Shown here one piece after another: positions 38,156-49,726 of a stretch of DNA of 64,000 nt (its first letter is position 1; every line of letters starts with the position of its first letter). A model generated the notes under the pieces. That model did not search any database and was not told the DNA's origin. It worked only from the letters and a program-made list of their open reading frames with translations. Origin of the DNA: Paenibacillus cisolokensis (lineage in GTDB: Bacteria > Bacillota > Bacilli > Paenibacillales > Paenibacillaceae). The stretch is from the NCBI RefSeq assembly GCF_018403665.1, contig NZ_BOVJ01000050.1, positions 1-64,000 on the forward strand. The letters run 5' to 3'. The position numbers and the translations under genes were made by a program.

Positions 38156-40206
38156 GGTACTTCACCTCCTGGAAGATCGAATAAACAAAGTCCGTCACCT
38201 GGTTGGACAATCCGAACAGGATGAAGGCCAGCAGCGCCATAATCAACATGCCGACGATCGTCAGGAAAATATTTTGAATGACTGTCCGATCTCGTAATCG
38301 TGAATTTCCTTCACCATCATAAAGAAGAGAAAGGCGCAGTACACCACGATCGCCGTGGACGCGAAATTGTACAGCACGGCCTCGAGCCGCGTTAATCCCT
38401 GGGACAAGAGCGCCACCGGCCCGGCAAAATAATGTAAGGGCTCAAAGCGTATACCGAGCCTTTGAAAATATCCTTGAATTTGCCTTCCCCGTCATTGATC
38501 GTGCTGACCAGGTAGTTGGAGATGACCCAGGCAAAAAACGGAACGTACACCTTCAAAAATTCCGTGAACAAGTTCACCTTCTTGACATCCCAGTCCGCAA
38601 ACAGGAAGTTCGTCTGATAGATCTCGAACAGGCGGACGGCGAACAGCAGCGCGAGCAGGATCCACGCCGACAACAGGGACGATTTCCCTTCCGCCTCCAG
38701 TTCGTAGTAGCCGTCAACCGGATGCCTCATCAGGCGGAACGTATGCAGCAGCTGCTTCACCAGCGTGATCTCCTTGAACCGTTTCCAGCCGTCAACGACC
38801 GGCCGCGCGAAGCCGTACTTTCGGTACAGCTTTTTCATGACCGAAATCGCGGCAAGCAAAAGGACGATGCCAATGATAAAAAACGAGGCGTTCTCCATCA
38901 GCCAGACTCTGCGGATTTCCCAATAGGCGTTCGAATACTCCTCTTTGTTGCCCGCTACGCTGAACTCCTCCAGCGCAAGCTCGTAATCGCCCTGCTTCAT
39001 CGCGGCCATGCCGAGCCCGGTATGGGCCAGATCGAACATGCTGTTCAACCGCAGCACATCCAGCCACGGCCCTTCGCTCTGCGCATATTTGCCGTCCATG
39101 TAATAAAAGATCGCTTCATGGACAATTTCGGCAAATTCGGTCGGCTTCAAAATCTGAATATTGTTTCGCTGCTTGTCGACGACAAACAGCCGCCCGTCCG
39201 AGCTGGCCGCTATGCCGCTTGGCGAATTGAACAGCCCGAGCCGCTGGCTTCCCTGGTCCGTCCCGCCGAATACGAACAGCATGTTGCCGTCGCGGTCGTA
39301 TTCGATAATCCTCCCTCTGAAAGCGTCGACCGCATAAATGTTGCCGAGCGCATCCACGGTTATATCGGCGATATCCGGGTATGACCACAGTCCCGGAAGC
39401 AAGTTTTTGCCTGCCACGTTCAGCTTCTTGATGCTGTCGGTTCGCGTGCCGACCGTGCTGGTGTACACAAGCCCGTCGCGGTCGATCGCCACATTCGTGG
39501 CGGAAGGCGGCAGCTGCTTCATCAGCTGGTCCAATTGGGCCTGGGTGTAGAACGTCCGCTGCAGCAGACGCTTCAGGCTGAAGCCGGTTTTATTGCCGCC
39601 GAAATAGCCGAGAAACTCGCCGTCCTGGCTGATCTGTATCAATCCGTGAATGGTGCCTTCCCCGACGATGAATAAATTTTTCCGCTTATCCGCGATCACT
39701 TTCGTCGGCTTGAACGGATTATTTTTCCCGTACAAATGGGATTTCGGCTTGCCGAACTCTTTGAGCAACGCTCCGTCTTTGCCGAACATATACACTTTTT
39801 CGTTGCCGTAATCGGCGACATATACCGTACCTTCGTCGTCGACGAACACGCCCGTCGGCTTGGACAGCACCTCCTGCCCGATCGTCCGCAAATAATTGCC
39901 CCAAACGTCAAACACCACAATTCTGCCGTTGCCGGTGTCCGCCACATAGACATGGTCAAGGCTGTCAATATAGATATCCTCCGGACGCGACAGCGGAACG
40001 CCGCTTTCTTCGCCGGTTTCGGCGTCCTTCTCGATAATGTTGAAGCCATCCACGACACCTGTCGGCAAGTAAGCGCTCTGGGTCAAAATCGGCTCGCCCT
40101 CATGATTGACGGTAAACGTCACATAAGGGGCGTCGGCGGAGGCCGCTGACGGCAGCAGCAACAGCATGACCAAAGCGATGAACAGTATGGATTTGAATTT
40201 CGCCAT
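38142..40206 (-). CDS. NHL-repeat beta-propeller/YIP1 membrane protein (two frameshifts)
   Basis: Signal peptide MAKFKSILFIALVMLLLLPSAASADAP. Residues about 50-340 form NHL repeats: PEDIYIDSLDHVYVADTGNGRIVVFD, KPTGVFVDDEGTVYVADYGNEKVYMF, SGIAASSDGRLFVVDKQRNNIQIL. A helical (TPR-like) segment (AIFYYMDGKYAQSEGPWLDVL), one membrane helix, and a C-terminal YIP1 domain of four to five helices follow. Lost bases at the A run 38426-38429 and near 38284 are corrected; the end is at 38142. An outer propeller tied to a YIP1 membrane domain suggests a scaffold or sensor for the importer. RBS GGGG before 40206. Confidence 0.82.
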
Positions 40207-40220
40207 GCTTATCCCCCTTA

Positions 40221-41095
40221 TCATTTCAGCCCCGAATGCGCCATCGTATCAATCACTCTGCTCTGCATGAAGATAAAAATAATCAGGTTGGGCACGAACA
40301 TTATGAGAGCGGCCGCAGCCGCAATGCCTTGACCGGCGACCCGGTTTTCCAAATTGCCTGTGAGCGTGGTCATGTAAAAGGCAAACGTTCTGAGCGTTTC
40401 ATTGTTCATGTAAATTTCCGACGTTTCCGTATTGTTCCAGGCCATCTGAAACGCCAGAATCGCCACGGTCGCCAGCGCCGGCATAATAATCGGAAGAATG
40501 ATTTTCGGAACAGCGTAAAATTCGAGGCCCCGTCGATCGAGGCCGATTGAATCAATTCGTTCGGAATTTGATCCACGAACTGCTTGATCAGAAACAGGCC
40601 CACCGGCATCGCCAGAATCGGAATAATATGGCCGAGCAGATTATCGGTCAGCCCGAGCGCATCGACGATAAAATAGCGCGGAATCGCCATGGCGGCGGGA
40701 ACGAACATCAACGCGATAATATTGGCTTCGAAGATGATCTTCTTGCTCTTGAATTCCAGCTTGGACAGCGCAAAACCCGCCATCGCGCTGATCGTGATGC
40801 TCAAAAATACGACAATGCTCGTGACGACGATGCTGTTAAAGAGAAAGCGGGTCATCGGAATGACCGTTACGCTCGTCACGTTAAACAGGTCGTAAAAGTT
40901 TTTGAAGGTCGGATTTTCCACAAAAAACCGCGGCGGGTACAAGAACAGCTCATCGATCGGCTTCATCGCCTGCGAGAACATAAATACGATCGGCAGCAGC
41001 ATGAAGGCGGATAAAGTGATCAAGAACAGAAAGTACTTGATTTGGCTCCGATGAATTCTTGTCGGATTGATTTTATTGCCATGAAATGAATTCAT
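40221..41095 (-). CDS. carbohydrate ABC permease, MalG-type, pair A (frameshifted)
   Basis: Start [21 protein letters not shown] at 41095 with GGAGGAG. EAA loop [25 protein letters not shown] after restoring a base in the T run 40502-40505. About 291 residues; the C-terminus [22 protein letters not shown] is typical. Ends 14 bases before the NHL/YIP1 gene, so probably cotranscribed. Confidence 0.88.
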
Positions 41096-41121
41096 TTCGT
41101 ACCATCTCCTCCTGCATCACT

Positions 41122-42027
41122 TTAATCCTTCTCGGCGAACAGTCTCCAGCAAATCTTGGAGAGGCCGTATACGATGATGAGCAGCACGACGGACACCGCA
41201 GACGCATACCCCATGTCATAGCGGATAAATCCGTAATCCTGAATATGGTTGATGATGACCTGCCCGGCATATTGCGGCGTCGGATTGGCGCCGGACAGCT
41301 GGACGCCGATATCGCCGGCCTGGAACGTGCCGACGACCGCCATGACGGCGCCGAACAGCATTTGCGGTTTCATCGACGGAATCGTAATGTACCAAACTTC
41401 CTGCAGCCTGTTTCGGATGCCGTCGATGTAACCGGCTTCGTACTGCTCCTGGTTAATGTTCAGGATGCCGGCGAGCATCGCGAGAAAGCCGACGCCCATG
41501 CTGTTCCAGAGCGTCACCGCAATCATGATGTACATCAGATAATGCGGCGACTGCGTCCACTGGATCGGTTCATGGATAATGCCGAGGTTGATCAGCAAGC
41601 TGTTCAGATAGCCGGCCGCATCGCCGCTGAATACGACGAGCCATACGACGGCCATCGCCACCGCCGCGGTCATCGACGGCGAGTAAATAATGAGCGTCAG
41701 CACCGATCTCGAGCGTCTCGGAATTTGCGCCAGCAGCCAGGCCAGCCAGAACGACAAAATATAGCCTCCCGGTCCGACAATTAACGAGAACTTGAACGTA
41801 TTCGGCAGCACGTACATCATGAACACATTGTCTTGCGTGAGCAGATTGACGTAGTTTTTCAGGCCGATGAATTCGGGCGGCTGTATGGTGTTAAAGTAAG
41901 TAAACGACAGGTAAATGGCGACAATGACCGGTATGACGATAAACAAAGTGAAGGTGAGAACGAACGGCCATACGAAAAACATGGCCTCCAGTTCTCTGCG
42001 CACTGATTTGCTCATAGCCACCTTCAT
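41122..42027 (-). CDS. carbohydrate ABC permease, MalF-type, pair A
   Basis: 301 residues, intact. [30 protein letters not shown] in the first helix, the EAA region [28 protein letters not shown]. Its ATG overlaps the stop of the giant solute-binding protein gene (ATGA), so the two are translationally coupled, which ties that binding protein to this pore. Confidence 0.92.
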   Translation of the reverse strand: MKVAMSKSVRRELEAMFFVWPFVLTFTLFIVIPVIVAIYLSFTYFNTIQPPEFIGLKNYVNLLTQDNVFMMYVLPNTFKFSLIVGPGGYILSFWLAWLLAQIPRRSRSVLTLIIYSPSMTAAVAMAVVWLVVFSGDAAGYLNSLLINLGIIHEPIQWTQSPHYLMYIMIAVTLWNSMGVGFLAMLAGILNINQEQYEAGYIDGIRNRLQEVWYITIPSMKPQMLFGAVMAVVGTFQAGDIGVQLSGANPTPQYAGQVIINHIQDYGFIRYDMGYASAVSVVLLIIVYGLSKICWRLFAEKD

Positions 42028-45000
42028 CCCGAATCACCTCCTGACCTTTTGACATCCTCAATCGTCGGCACCTTCAGTTTTTTGATGATTTGGCCGTTCT
42101 TCACATAGCCGAACTCTTCCAGCTTCTTCATAATCTCGCGGTTCGCCAGCACGACGGCGTCCTCAATCGCCTTCCGCTGATTCTCCCCGTCGAACACAAC
42201 CTTGTTCCATGCGTTGCTCAGCTCGCGGTCCAGCATATAATCCCCGGGAATATGCGGCACGTCCTTCAGCCATTTCCACTGCTCCAGAATGATTTCCAGA
42301 TCCTCTTCCGGCCACGGCAGCTCGCTGAACGCATCCAGGTTCGCACTGTTCCAGCGGTAAGTCGGCCCGTAGATCGTCTCGATCAGATTGCCGAATTCGG
42401 CCTGCACTTCCGCGGACGTCCACCACTTCACGAATTCCCATGCCTGCTGCTGTTTATCGCTGTCCTTGAAGACGATGACGCCTTGGCCGGTACCCGGCGC
42501 CCAGCGGGCAATGTTCCCTTTGTCGTCGGCGATTCCGGGGTAAGGCGCGATCTTCCAGGACCCGCTCAATTCCGGCGCGGCCGTCGTCAATTCCACATAT
42601 GTGTTGTAGTTGGAAATGCCGATCGGCAAATGTCCGTCCCGGAAATGATTGTAGAAATTCGGGATTTGCAGCGGCATGTTGTACACCGTGAAAATATCCG
42701 TCATCAGCTTGAACCCTTCCAGCGCTTCCTCGCTGTCCACCGCCGTTTTCGTGCCATCCTCCGCGAACAGCTCGCCGCCCTGCTGATAGAAGAACGGTGT
42801 CGTCAGGTTGAACGATTTCATCGCGCCCGCTTCGGCAAGCGGAACATAAAAGTTCATGCCGTAGCGCTGCAGGCTCGGCAGGATGGCCAGCACATCCTCC
42901 CAGGTTTGCGGCACTTCCAGGCCGAGCGCATCGAGAATGTCCTTGCGGTAAAAGAGCACCCAGAAGTTCTGCGTCTCCGGCAGCGCATAGACTCCGCCGT
43001 CAAAGATGAACGGCAGCATCGCTCCCGGCGCGAAACGTTCGAGGACTTCTTCGTAATCCTCAAATTGGCTGAGATCCGTCAGCGCTCCCCTTAACGCGAA
43101 TTCATAAGGAAATTTCTCGCTTACGCCGAGCGCCACATCCGGCGATTTGCCCGATGCGTTCGCCAGGATGAGCTTCTGCTCGTTCGGCATGAGAGACAAG
43201 GAGACTTTAATGCCGGTTTCGGCCGTGAACGCCTGATTGGCCAACTGCTGCATCAGCATGACATACTGCCGCGGGCGGTTAACCCAAATTTGCAAGGAGT
43301 CCTCGTCCGTAGGGCTGATGCGCGTGTAATCCGTCGTAAACGAAGTGAAGAAGTTGCCGGACATGGCGGATATTTTCTGCCACCAGCCTGCCTTGGCCTT
43401 CGGCAGCTTCTTGTTGTGATAGACATAGAACTTGTCGAATTGGATCGGCTGCTGCGGCAACGTCAGCAGCATGTCTCCCAGCTTTTGCGTAACGGAGCCG
43501 GAACCTTGCGAAATTTGATCGAACCTTACAGGTATTTGGGCCGGTTCTTTGGCCAGCCGCTCCAGTTGCTCGGCCCCGATCAGCAGATTTCTGGCCTGAT
43601 CCGGATTTTTCCGCTTAGATCGCGCAAATATTGATACTCCTCACGCAATTTGCCGGCAATCCCGTTCAGTCTTTCCGTAATATCCGGCATCTGTTCGGTA
43701 ATATCCCAATCGCGGTAGACGTCCTGGGTGTTTCCGGTCGCCATTTTGATTTCCAGATTGAGCTCGTTAAGCTCTTCCATTACATCTCTTACCGTTTGAA
43801 TGACCCGTTGGTAAGGAGACGGGTCGGCGATCAACGTCAGCTGATGCTCTCCTTCGGTCAGATAAAACTTGAAAGGTTCTCCTTTGTCGTTCGAGAGCAC
43901 CTCGTTTTCCCAGTCCGAAGCGTACGGAAACGGATAAGGCGCCACTTCGCGAAACGGTACTTGCCCGTCGATCAGCAGCTTGCGGAATACGGGCATGTTG
44001 ATATTGAAATACTGGGTATATTTGAAAGCAAGCTCGTAATATCCGGTTTTTTCCACGTTGATATTCCAGGTGACGCTCTGTCCGCCGTGCTTCCAGCTGT
44101 CTCCGCCGAGCGTATTGAGCGTAATGAGAGACCCCCGGTTCGGCGTTACGTTGGCATCTCCGCTGGCTATCGCCTGAATATACGAATCCGATTTCAAATC
44201 CGACTTCTCCGCCTCGAATGTATAGAGCGCCTCGATCTCATCGGATGCGCCGTTGCGCTGCAGATAGTCTTCATAGGAAGGCAACGCCTCGGGAGACTCC
44301 ACACGGATCCGTCCGATCAGCATCGCTTCCCTCAAATACAGCAATTTGATCTCGTTGCGGCCTTTCTTCAGGTAAAATGTAAGCGGCTCATTGTTCAGGT
44401 AGCTCGCATCCGTCAGCGCGGCGCTTTGCCACCGCTGCACTTCGACCTGCTTGGCGAACACCTCATTGCCCAGCTCATCGGTCTGGAACTGCTCGGATTC
44501 ATTGGCCCAGAGCCGCGGAAATACGATTCTGCGGCTTTCGAAGTACTGGTATTCGCCGTTAATTTGAATGCCTCTCTCCGGCGGCGTAATTTTGCCCGGA
44601 AGGGCAAAATAATCTATTTGAATCTGATAAAGCCCGTCACTCGGGACATTTACCGTGAAATTGATTTCAGGAGTCAGTTCGTTCCATAACACGACTTGCT
44701 CATCGTAACCGTTTGCTTGCGAGATTGGAGTTAACTCGGCTTTTTTGCTGCCGGCATACAACTCGGCAGGATGAATAACCGCTTGAAACGATTGCGAATC
44801 GGAGTAACCCGCTTGCTCCCACTTCTGTTTCACTTGCAAATAATAATCCTCGGTCACTCTCCGACCGATCCCGCGGCTGCCTTCCTCCTGCTCTGTATCC
44901 GTTCCGCCTTGCTCATCGTCTTGTCCGGAATTTTCTTCACCGTCTTTTTAAATAAGCTGTCTAGCAAACTCTTTGTACTGCCGTCCGAATTGGCCGAGAC

Positions 45001-45078
45001 ATGCTGTGACGGAGAGGATGGAAACAATGCCAACAGCATACATAAAACAAGCATTAATGCCGGCGCTTTACGCTTCAT
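42024..45078 (-). CDS. giant (about 1,020 aa) extracellular solute-binding protein (two frameshifts)
   Basis: Signal peptide [29 protein letters not shown]. Breaks near 44860 and at the T run 43603-43608 are corrected here. Residues about 75-450 hold two beta-rich, carbohydrate-binding-like modules ([22 protein letters not shown] and [35 protein letters not shown]). A helical linker follows, then a C-terminal family 1 solute-binding domain: [97 protein letters not shown]. Typical binding proteins are about 450 residues, so the N-terminal half is an addition. Coupled to permease 41122. Confidence 0.85.
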
Positions 45079-45137
45079 AATTTATTCTCCTCTTCGAGGT
45101 AAATAATCGAACGCCAATATCCAAACAGCAAAGTGTG

Positions 45138-45171
45138 AAAAAGTGTTCTCTCCCTGAAGCAGGGAGAGAAC
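45138..45171 (-). terminator. intrinsic terminator after the SBP gene
   Basis: GTTCTCTCCCTG and CAGGGAGAGAAC form a 12-bp perfect stem with a 3-base loop; T residues follow on the minus strand. It separates the SBP transcript (45188-46594) from the giant SBP operon, though partial read-through could link them. Confidence 0.9.
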
Positions 45172-45187
45172 ATGTTCATCCCGGAAG

Positions 45188-46594
45188 TTATGGCGCCGCG
45201 CTCAGTTGGTCCGCAGCGGTTTTGTAAGCATCGTTCATCCGTTTCTCCAGATCGGGCGCCACGTCTTCCAGCTTGGCCTTACGCTCGTCGATTTGCTTGA
45301 ACGTCTCTTGATAGATGTTCAGCGCATCCATGTAGCCCGGCAGCCACTTGATCGGATCGACAAACCCGTCCGGAATCATGGCAATCATGTCGCGCATGCC
45401 TGCAGGCATATCTTCTCTGCCCAGGTAAGCGTTCCATACTTCTTCGTCATTAATGAGCGGAATGCTGTTCAGCGGCCATTCCGGCTTCATTCTTTCCATC
45501 CAGCCTTCCTTGGAGTAAGTCAGCCATTTCACGAATTCAAAAGCTTCTTCTTTATGCTGGGAGCTTTTCGTAATGCCGACATAATCGGTAATGAGCGGAA
45601 TCCGTTGTCCTTTGGAAGCGGGCAGCGGCCGGATATCCCATTTGAAATTGGCATCCTGGATGCTTCCGTTAATGAGCCAGGTACCGTCATACTGCATGCC
45701 GATCTTGCCGAGCATCCAGGGGTTTTTATCTTTGCCGTACCATTGTTCTTTTTCTTCCTGCTTGTAAATATCCAGAGACACCTTATCCGAATAAAGCAAC
45801 TCATCGATAAATGCTATCGTTTCTTTAAAGGCCGGACTGGTGAAGTTGAACTTCTCGCCGTCCCATGTATTCCAGCCCAGGGACGGATCGAACGCAGAGG
45901 TCAGCGTTTCGCGCATCCCTTTAATATTCGCCATGCCGAATTGATTGTCGTTGTACTTGGTCAGTTTGATTGCGGCTTCGCGCATTTCGTCGACGGTCCA
46001 GTTGGCAGACGGAATCGGAATGTTCTCTTTTTCGAACAGATCCAGATTGAGGAACACGCCGAACATCAGAAGCGAGTGCGGAAGCGCATACTGTTTGCCG
46101 TTATAGTTGGCGGTCTCGTCCAGGTTCTTGAACGTGTTGCCCGCCTGATACTCGGGATCTGCTGCCAGGAAGGGGGTCAGATCCTCCAGCCATCCGTTGG
46201 CGGCCGCTACCGGTACGCCGAATGTCCAGATTACATCCGGAAGCTGTCCTGCGGCTGCTACAGCAGCCAATTTCTCGTTCCACGGCCAGGTGACCGCCGG
46301 ATCCGTCTCGATATTGATGTGCGGATGCGTCGCTTCGAAAGCCTCGATGATGCGATTCGCTTCTTCTTCGCCCATCCAGGTGCCCCATTTGAGCGTCACC
46401 GTTTCTTTCGGCGTATCCGTCTGTTCGTTTGCCTGTTCGTTCGTCTGCCCGGCAGAGCCTTCCGAGTCCGTCGAGGAAGCAGGAGGTTGATTCTGGTTGC
46501 TGCTGCCGGTTTCCCCGCCGCCGCTGCCGCAGCCGGCAACGACGAGCGCCAGACTCAGTACCAGCATCAGGATAAATGAGGTCGTTTTTCTCAT
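45188..46594 (-). CDS. carbohydrate-binding lipoprotein, family 1 SBP
   Basis: 468 residues. Signal peptide MRKTTSFILMLVLSLALVVAGC with lipobox VAGC, then a Ser/Gln/Glu-rich linker. Body: LKWGTWMGEEEANRIIEAFEATHPHINIETDPAVTW, DVIWTFGVPVAA, WLEDLTPFLA, KIGMQYDGTWLINGSI, PLITDYVGITKSSQHKEEAFEFVKWLTYS. The gene is alone between a promoter region with two GAAACGTTTC operators and a strong terminator, so it can be expressed at a high level. Likely ligand-binding partner of permease pair B, since pair A has its own binding protein. Confidence 0.92.
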   Translation of the reverse strand: MRKTTSFILMLVLSLALVVAGCGSGGGETGSSNQNQPPASSTDSEGSAGQTNEQANEQTDTPKETVTLKWGTWMGEEEANRIIEAFEATHPHINIETDPAVTWPWNEKLAAVAAAGQLPDVIWTFGVPVAAANGWLEDLTPFLAADPEYQAGNTFKNLDETANYNGKQYALPHSLLMFGVFLNLDLFEKENIPIPSANWTVDEMREAAIKLTKYNDNQFGMANIKGMRETLTSAFDPSLGWNTWDGEKFNFTSPAFKETIAFIDELLYSDKVSLDIYKQEEKEQWYGKDKNPWMLGKIGMQYDGTWLINGSIQDANFKWDIRPLPASKGQRIPLITDYVGITKSSQHKEEAFEFVKWLTYSKEGWMERMKPEWPLNSIPLINDEEVWNAYLGREDMPAGMRDMIAMIPDGFVDPIKWLPGYMDALNIYQETFKQIDERKAKLEDVAPDLEKRMNDAYKTAADQLSAAP

Positions 46595-46969
46595 TTTTAC
46601 ATCAGGCTCCTTTTTTTGATTTCCTGTGACATGCCCTTTCTTTTTTCAACATGCATGCGCTTTCACAATCCGCCCGACCCTATGAATGCGATTACATTTT
46701 CCCCGATAGTTGCAAGACAGGAAGTAGCATAGAAACGCGGAAAGAAAAAATAGAAACGTTTCGATTTTAAGGTGAAAAGATTCGATTCATACGCAAAAAT
46801 ACGATATTTTTCTTTTGAAAGCCAGTTGATTGCTAGCTATTTTCGCGCTTGTTAGCCCTTTCATCATTTGTCGTGAATATCGAAACGTTTCTATCATTAA
46901 TAAAAATTTACCATATGATCATGTCGAAATCATTTCTTTTTATCTTTTTATCCTTCTCGTCTACCGTGC
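46595..46969. promoter_or_regulatory. regulatory gap with two GAAACGTTTC operators
   Basis: 375 bases between the SBP start and the second Gfo/Idh gene. GAAACGTTTC occurs at 46753-46762 and 46882-46891, 129 bp apart, which would allow looping by a LacI dimer of dimers. No gene is seen. Clear promoter hexamers were not identified. Confidence 0.7.
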
Positions 46970-48096
46970 CTATGTGAGTTGAAGCGCCAGGGATTGGGAT
47001 AGCGAGACGACCTCGTCAGCCGTCACCTCCCGGCCCAATCGCTGCGAAATATAGATTCCTTCGCTGATCAGCATCGTCTGCAAGGCGATATCCGCCGTCG
47101 GCAGCAGCTCGACCCTGCCTTGAAGCGCGGCGATCCAGTGGTGCTGCGAAGAATCGTAGGCGTCCATGTTGTCCCGCAGATTATGCCAGCGGTAGCTCAT
47201 CGCGTCCAGGTTGAAGGTACTGTCCATTTCCATATCGCACATATTCGTATGGTAGGTCATCGGCGTCGGTTTGCCGTGCGCATAACCCGGAAGCCGTATT
47301 CCCCCCTCCGAGCCTATGATGCTGCTGCCTTCGAAATCATTCAAATGAACCGCCCACGATTCGATGATGTCGAGCGTAAGACCGTCCTTGAACCGGACAA
47401 AGCCGACGCCGAGCTCTTCCACGTCAAACTGCGAAATGTTCTTTCGGCGTTCGTCGATCTCCATTTCCTGATAAGTGCTGCCCGTTATCGTCTTGACTTC
47501 CCTATTGCCGAGCAGATACAGCAGCTGGGAAATATGATAGACGCCCATATCGAACAAAGCGCCGCCTCCGGCCGATTCCTTTCTCGTAAAAAATTGCGTG
47601 CCGTAGCCGTCCACATAAGGGCGTCCGCGCCGCCGGTAGCCGGTCGAGCGAGCGTGATACAGCTTGCCGAGCTTCCCGGCTTCGATCAGCGTTTTGCCGC
47701 TAAAGTTTCTTTGGCGTAGAGATAGCTTAATTGGATATGCAGCTTCCTGCCGTACTGCCTCGCCGCATCCACCATCGACTTGCCGTCAATATACGAGCCG
47801 GCGATCGGCTTCTCGCAATAGACGTGCTTCCCTGCCTTCAGCGCTTCAATGGTCACCGGCGCATGGGCGTTATTATGCAGGCATATATCGACCGCGTCGA
47901 TGTCGTCGCGCTGCAGCAAATCTTGGAAGCGGGTATACGTATGGGGAATATGATATTTCTCGGCTACGCTTTGCAGCTCGGCTTCATTGAGATCGGCCGC
48001 CGCCACCACTTCGGCGCCTTCGATTTTCGCATAATAATCCAAATGAACTTTTCCGATAATGCCGACGCCAATAATTCCGATTCTGATTTTATTCAC
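46970..48096 (-). CDS. Gfo/Idh/MocA-family oxidoreductase (second, frameshifted)
   Basis: Rossmann loop IGIIGVGIIGKVHLDYY; AVDICLHNNAHAPVTIEALKAGKHVYCEKPIAG with EKP; GGGALFDMGVYHISQLLYLLG at the active site. A base missing in the T run 47692-47695 breaks the frame (corrected reading AAKTLIEAGKLGKL). About 376 residues. Start at 48096, 15 bases after the TIM-barrel gene; likely cotranscribed. A distinct sequence from the first Gfo protein, suggesting two steps or a two-enzyme cycle on one sugar. Confidence 0.87.
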
Positions 48097-48111
48097 CGCC
48101 GATCCCCTCCG

Positions 48112-48882
48112 TTAATCCGTTTCGCCGTTCAGGTGTGCAAGAATGCGCCGGATATTGGCAAGCTGCCATTCGACTTCCACGTACTCATTTTTGCTGGAAT
48201 GATGCTCGACACTGTAGTGTCCTTCATATCCCGCATCGATCAGGATTCGAATCTTTTCCTCGTAGCGCGGCAGCACCCATGCTGCAAAATGAGTATGGAA
48301 GGCATATTGCGCACACAAGCGGTCCCCGTTTTCTTTATCCACGTCCCAGTTTTCCAAATGCAGCAGAATCCCAAAAGCGGGACTGTCCACCGCTTCCACC
48401 AGCTTCTTGATGTTTTCGGGAACGCGTGAGGTGCCCCAATGGTTTTCCGGACCGACCTTATAACCGCCTTCTTCAGCGCGGCGGGCAAATTCTTTGTATG
48501 TTTTGACGGTATACTCGAATTGTTCATCCGACATTTCCAGATCATGCCCGCCCATGTCGATTCGGACAGTCTGCGCGCCCAACAGCTCCGCGGCACGCAG
48601 GTTCATCAGCGCGTTTTGATAGTTCTTCTCCCTCAGTTCGGGGTCCGGCTCCCATACATGCGCGCCGTCCACGCATAAATTGGCCAGATGGAGTTCCCGT
48701 TGGTCCATATGCTTCCTGATTTTCAGAAGATAGTCTTCTTCATAGGAGACGAGCATCATATTCCATATATCGGCTCCGCTGACATGATAACGATATTTCA
48801 AGCTTTCCAAATAACCGAACAAATCGATTTCCTTCCGATTAAACATGCCGTGAAAAGAATAAGACGCGATTGAAATATGCAT
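48112..48882 (-). CDS. sugar phosphate isomerase/epimerase (TIM barrel, AP-endonuclease-2 fold)
   Basis: 256 residues. ISIASYSFHGMF at strand 1, GADIWNMML, LCVDGAHVWEPD, AELLGAQTVRIDMGG, YKVGPENHWGTSRVPENIKKLVEAVDS with metal-binding Glu and His, FGILLHLENWD, and AGYEGHYSVEHHS at the last strand. These place it in the xylose isomerase-like barrel family that commonly partners Gfo/Idh enzymes. Substrate unknown. It lies between the EEP and Gfo genes. Confidence 0.87.
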   Translation of the reverse strand: MHISIASYSFHGMFNRKEIDLFGYLESLKYRYHVSGADIWNMMLVSYEEDYLLKIRKHMDQRELHLANLCVDGAHVWEPDPELREKNYQNALMNLRAAELLGAQTVRIDMGGHDLEMSDEQFEYTVKTYKEFARRAEEGGYKVGPENHWGTSRVPENIKKLVEAVDSPAFGILLHLENWDVDKENGDRLCAQYAFHTHFAAWVLPRYEEKIRILIDAGYEGHYSVEHHSSKNEYVEVEWQLANIRRILAHLNGETD

Positions 48883-48929
48883 GCTCCCGCTCCTTACATT
48901 TTAACGTATTCATCCTAACGCAGACCCTC

Positions 48930-49726
48930 TCATTCCATCTCCAAAACTGCCGCTACAGGATAATGGTCGGACGGAAATTGGCCGTTCACCTTGCTCCTGA
49001 CAATCTGCACCTGACTAATCCGGATCTCCTCGGTGGCAAAATGTAGTCGATCGGCTCTCCCTCTTCACCCCCTTCAAAATTATGATAGGTTGCCCCCGGT
49101 CTGGCCGCCGCAGCCTCGAAAGCGTTCCGAAGCTGCATCTTATAGCCTTTCAATGTCACTTCCCCGCACAGAAACCGGATGACCGGATTGTCCGGCGCGG
49201 CGTTCAGATCTCCCATCAAGACGGCAGGAAGCCCGGTGTGGGCACGCATTCGCCCGATTGCACCGGCAATAAGCAAAATCCCTTCCTCACGCGCCTGTTG
49301 GCCGATATGGTCCAGATGGGTATTGAAAACCAGCCATTGATGAGCCGGTTGTTCAATCGATTGGAATTGTGCCCATGTGCATATTCGAGGAAAAGCGGCA
49401 TCCCAGCTCTTGCTTCCCGGCACATCGGGCTGCTCGGATAACCAGAATTGGCCTTCCTCGACAACGTCAAGCAAGCTTGAATCGTAAAATATCGCGGAGT
49501 ATTCGCCGTTCGTTCCGCCATCTCTTCCCTGGCCTATGTAACGAAAGCCTTTCAGCTTTTCTTTGAGAAGCTCCAGCATGGAGCGGGAGCCTTCCTGGGT
49601 TCCGAGCAGCAGCGGCCCGAATTGCCTGATCACCTCTGCCGCCCGTTCAGAACGGCTCTCCCATGCATGCTTCGCCGAAGTCCCGCTCTCGGTGCGCAGG
49701 TTAAACGTCATAACCGGCAGCTTCAC
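48930..49726 (-). CDS. endonuclease/exonuclease/phosphatase-fold hydrolase (frameshifted)
   Basis: Mg-dependent phosphoesterase fold. LPVMTFNLRTE (metal Asn), LGTQEGSRSMLELL (Glu), FNTHLDHIG (catalytic His), VLMGDLNAAPDNPVI (Asp/Asn), and after restoring a base at 49038-49041, EPIDYIFATEEI and GQFPSDHYPVAAVLEME with the final Asp-His. About 265 residues, no signal peptide. Such enzymes cleave phosphodiesters or phosphomonoesters. In a glycan locus it may remove a phosphate-containing substituent. Leads the EEP-epimerase-Gfo unit behind an operator pair. Confidence 0.85.

Noticed and set aside
46753-46891. GAAACGTTTC sites as CcpA cre elements
   Set aside because: The half-site spacing is shorter than the cre consensus and all copies are in one locus beside a LacI gene.
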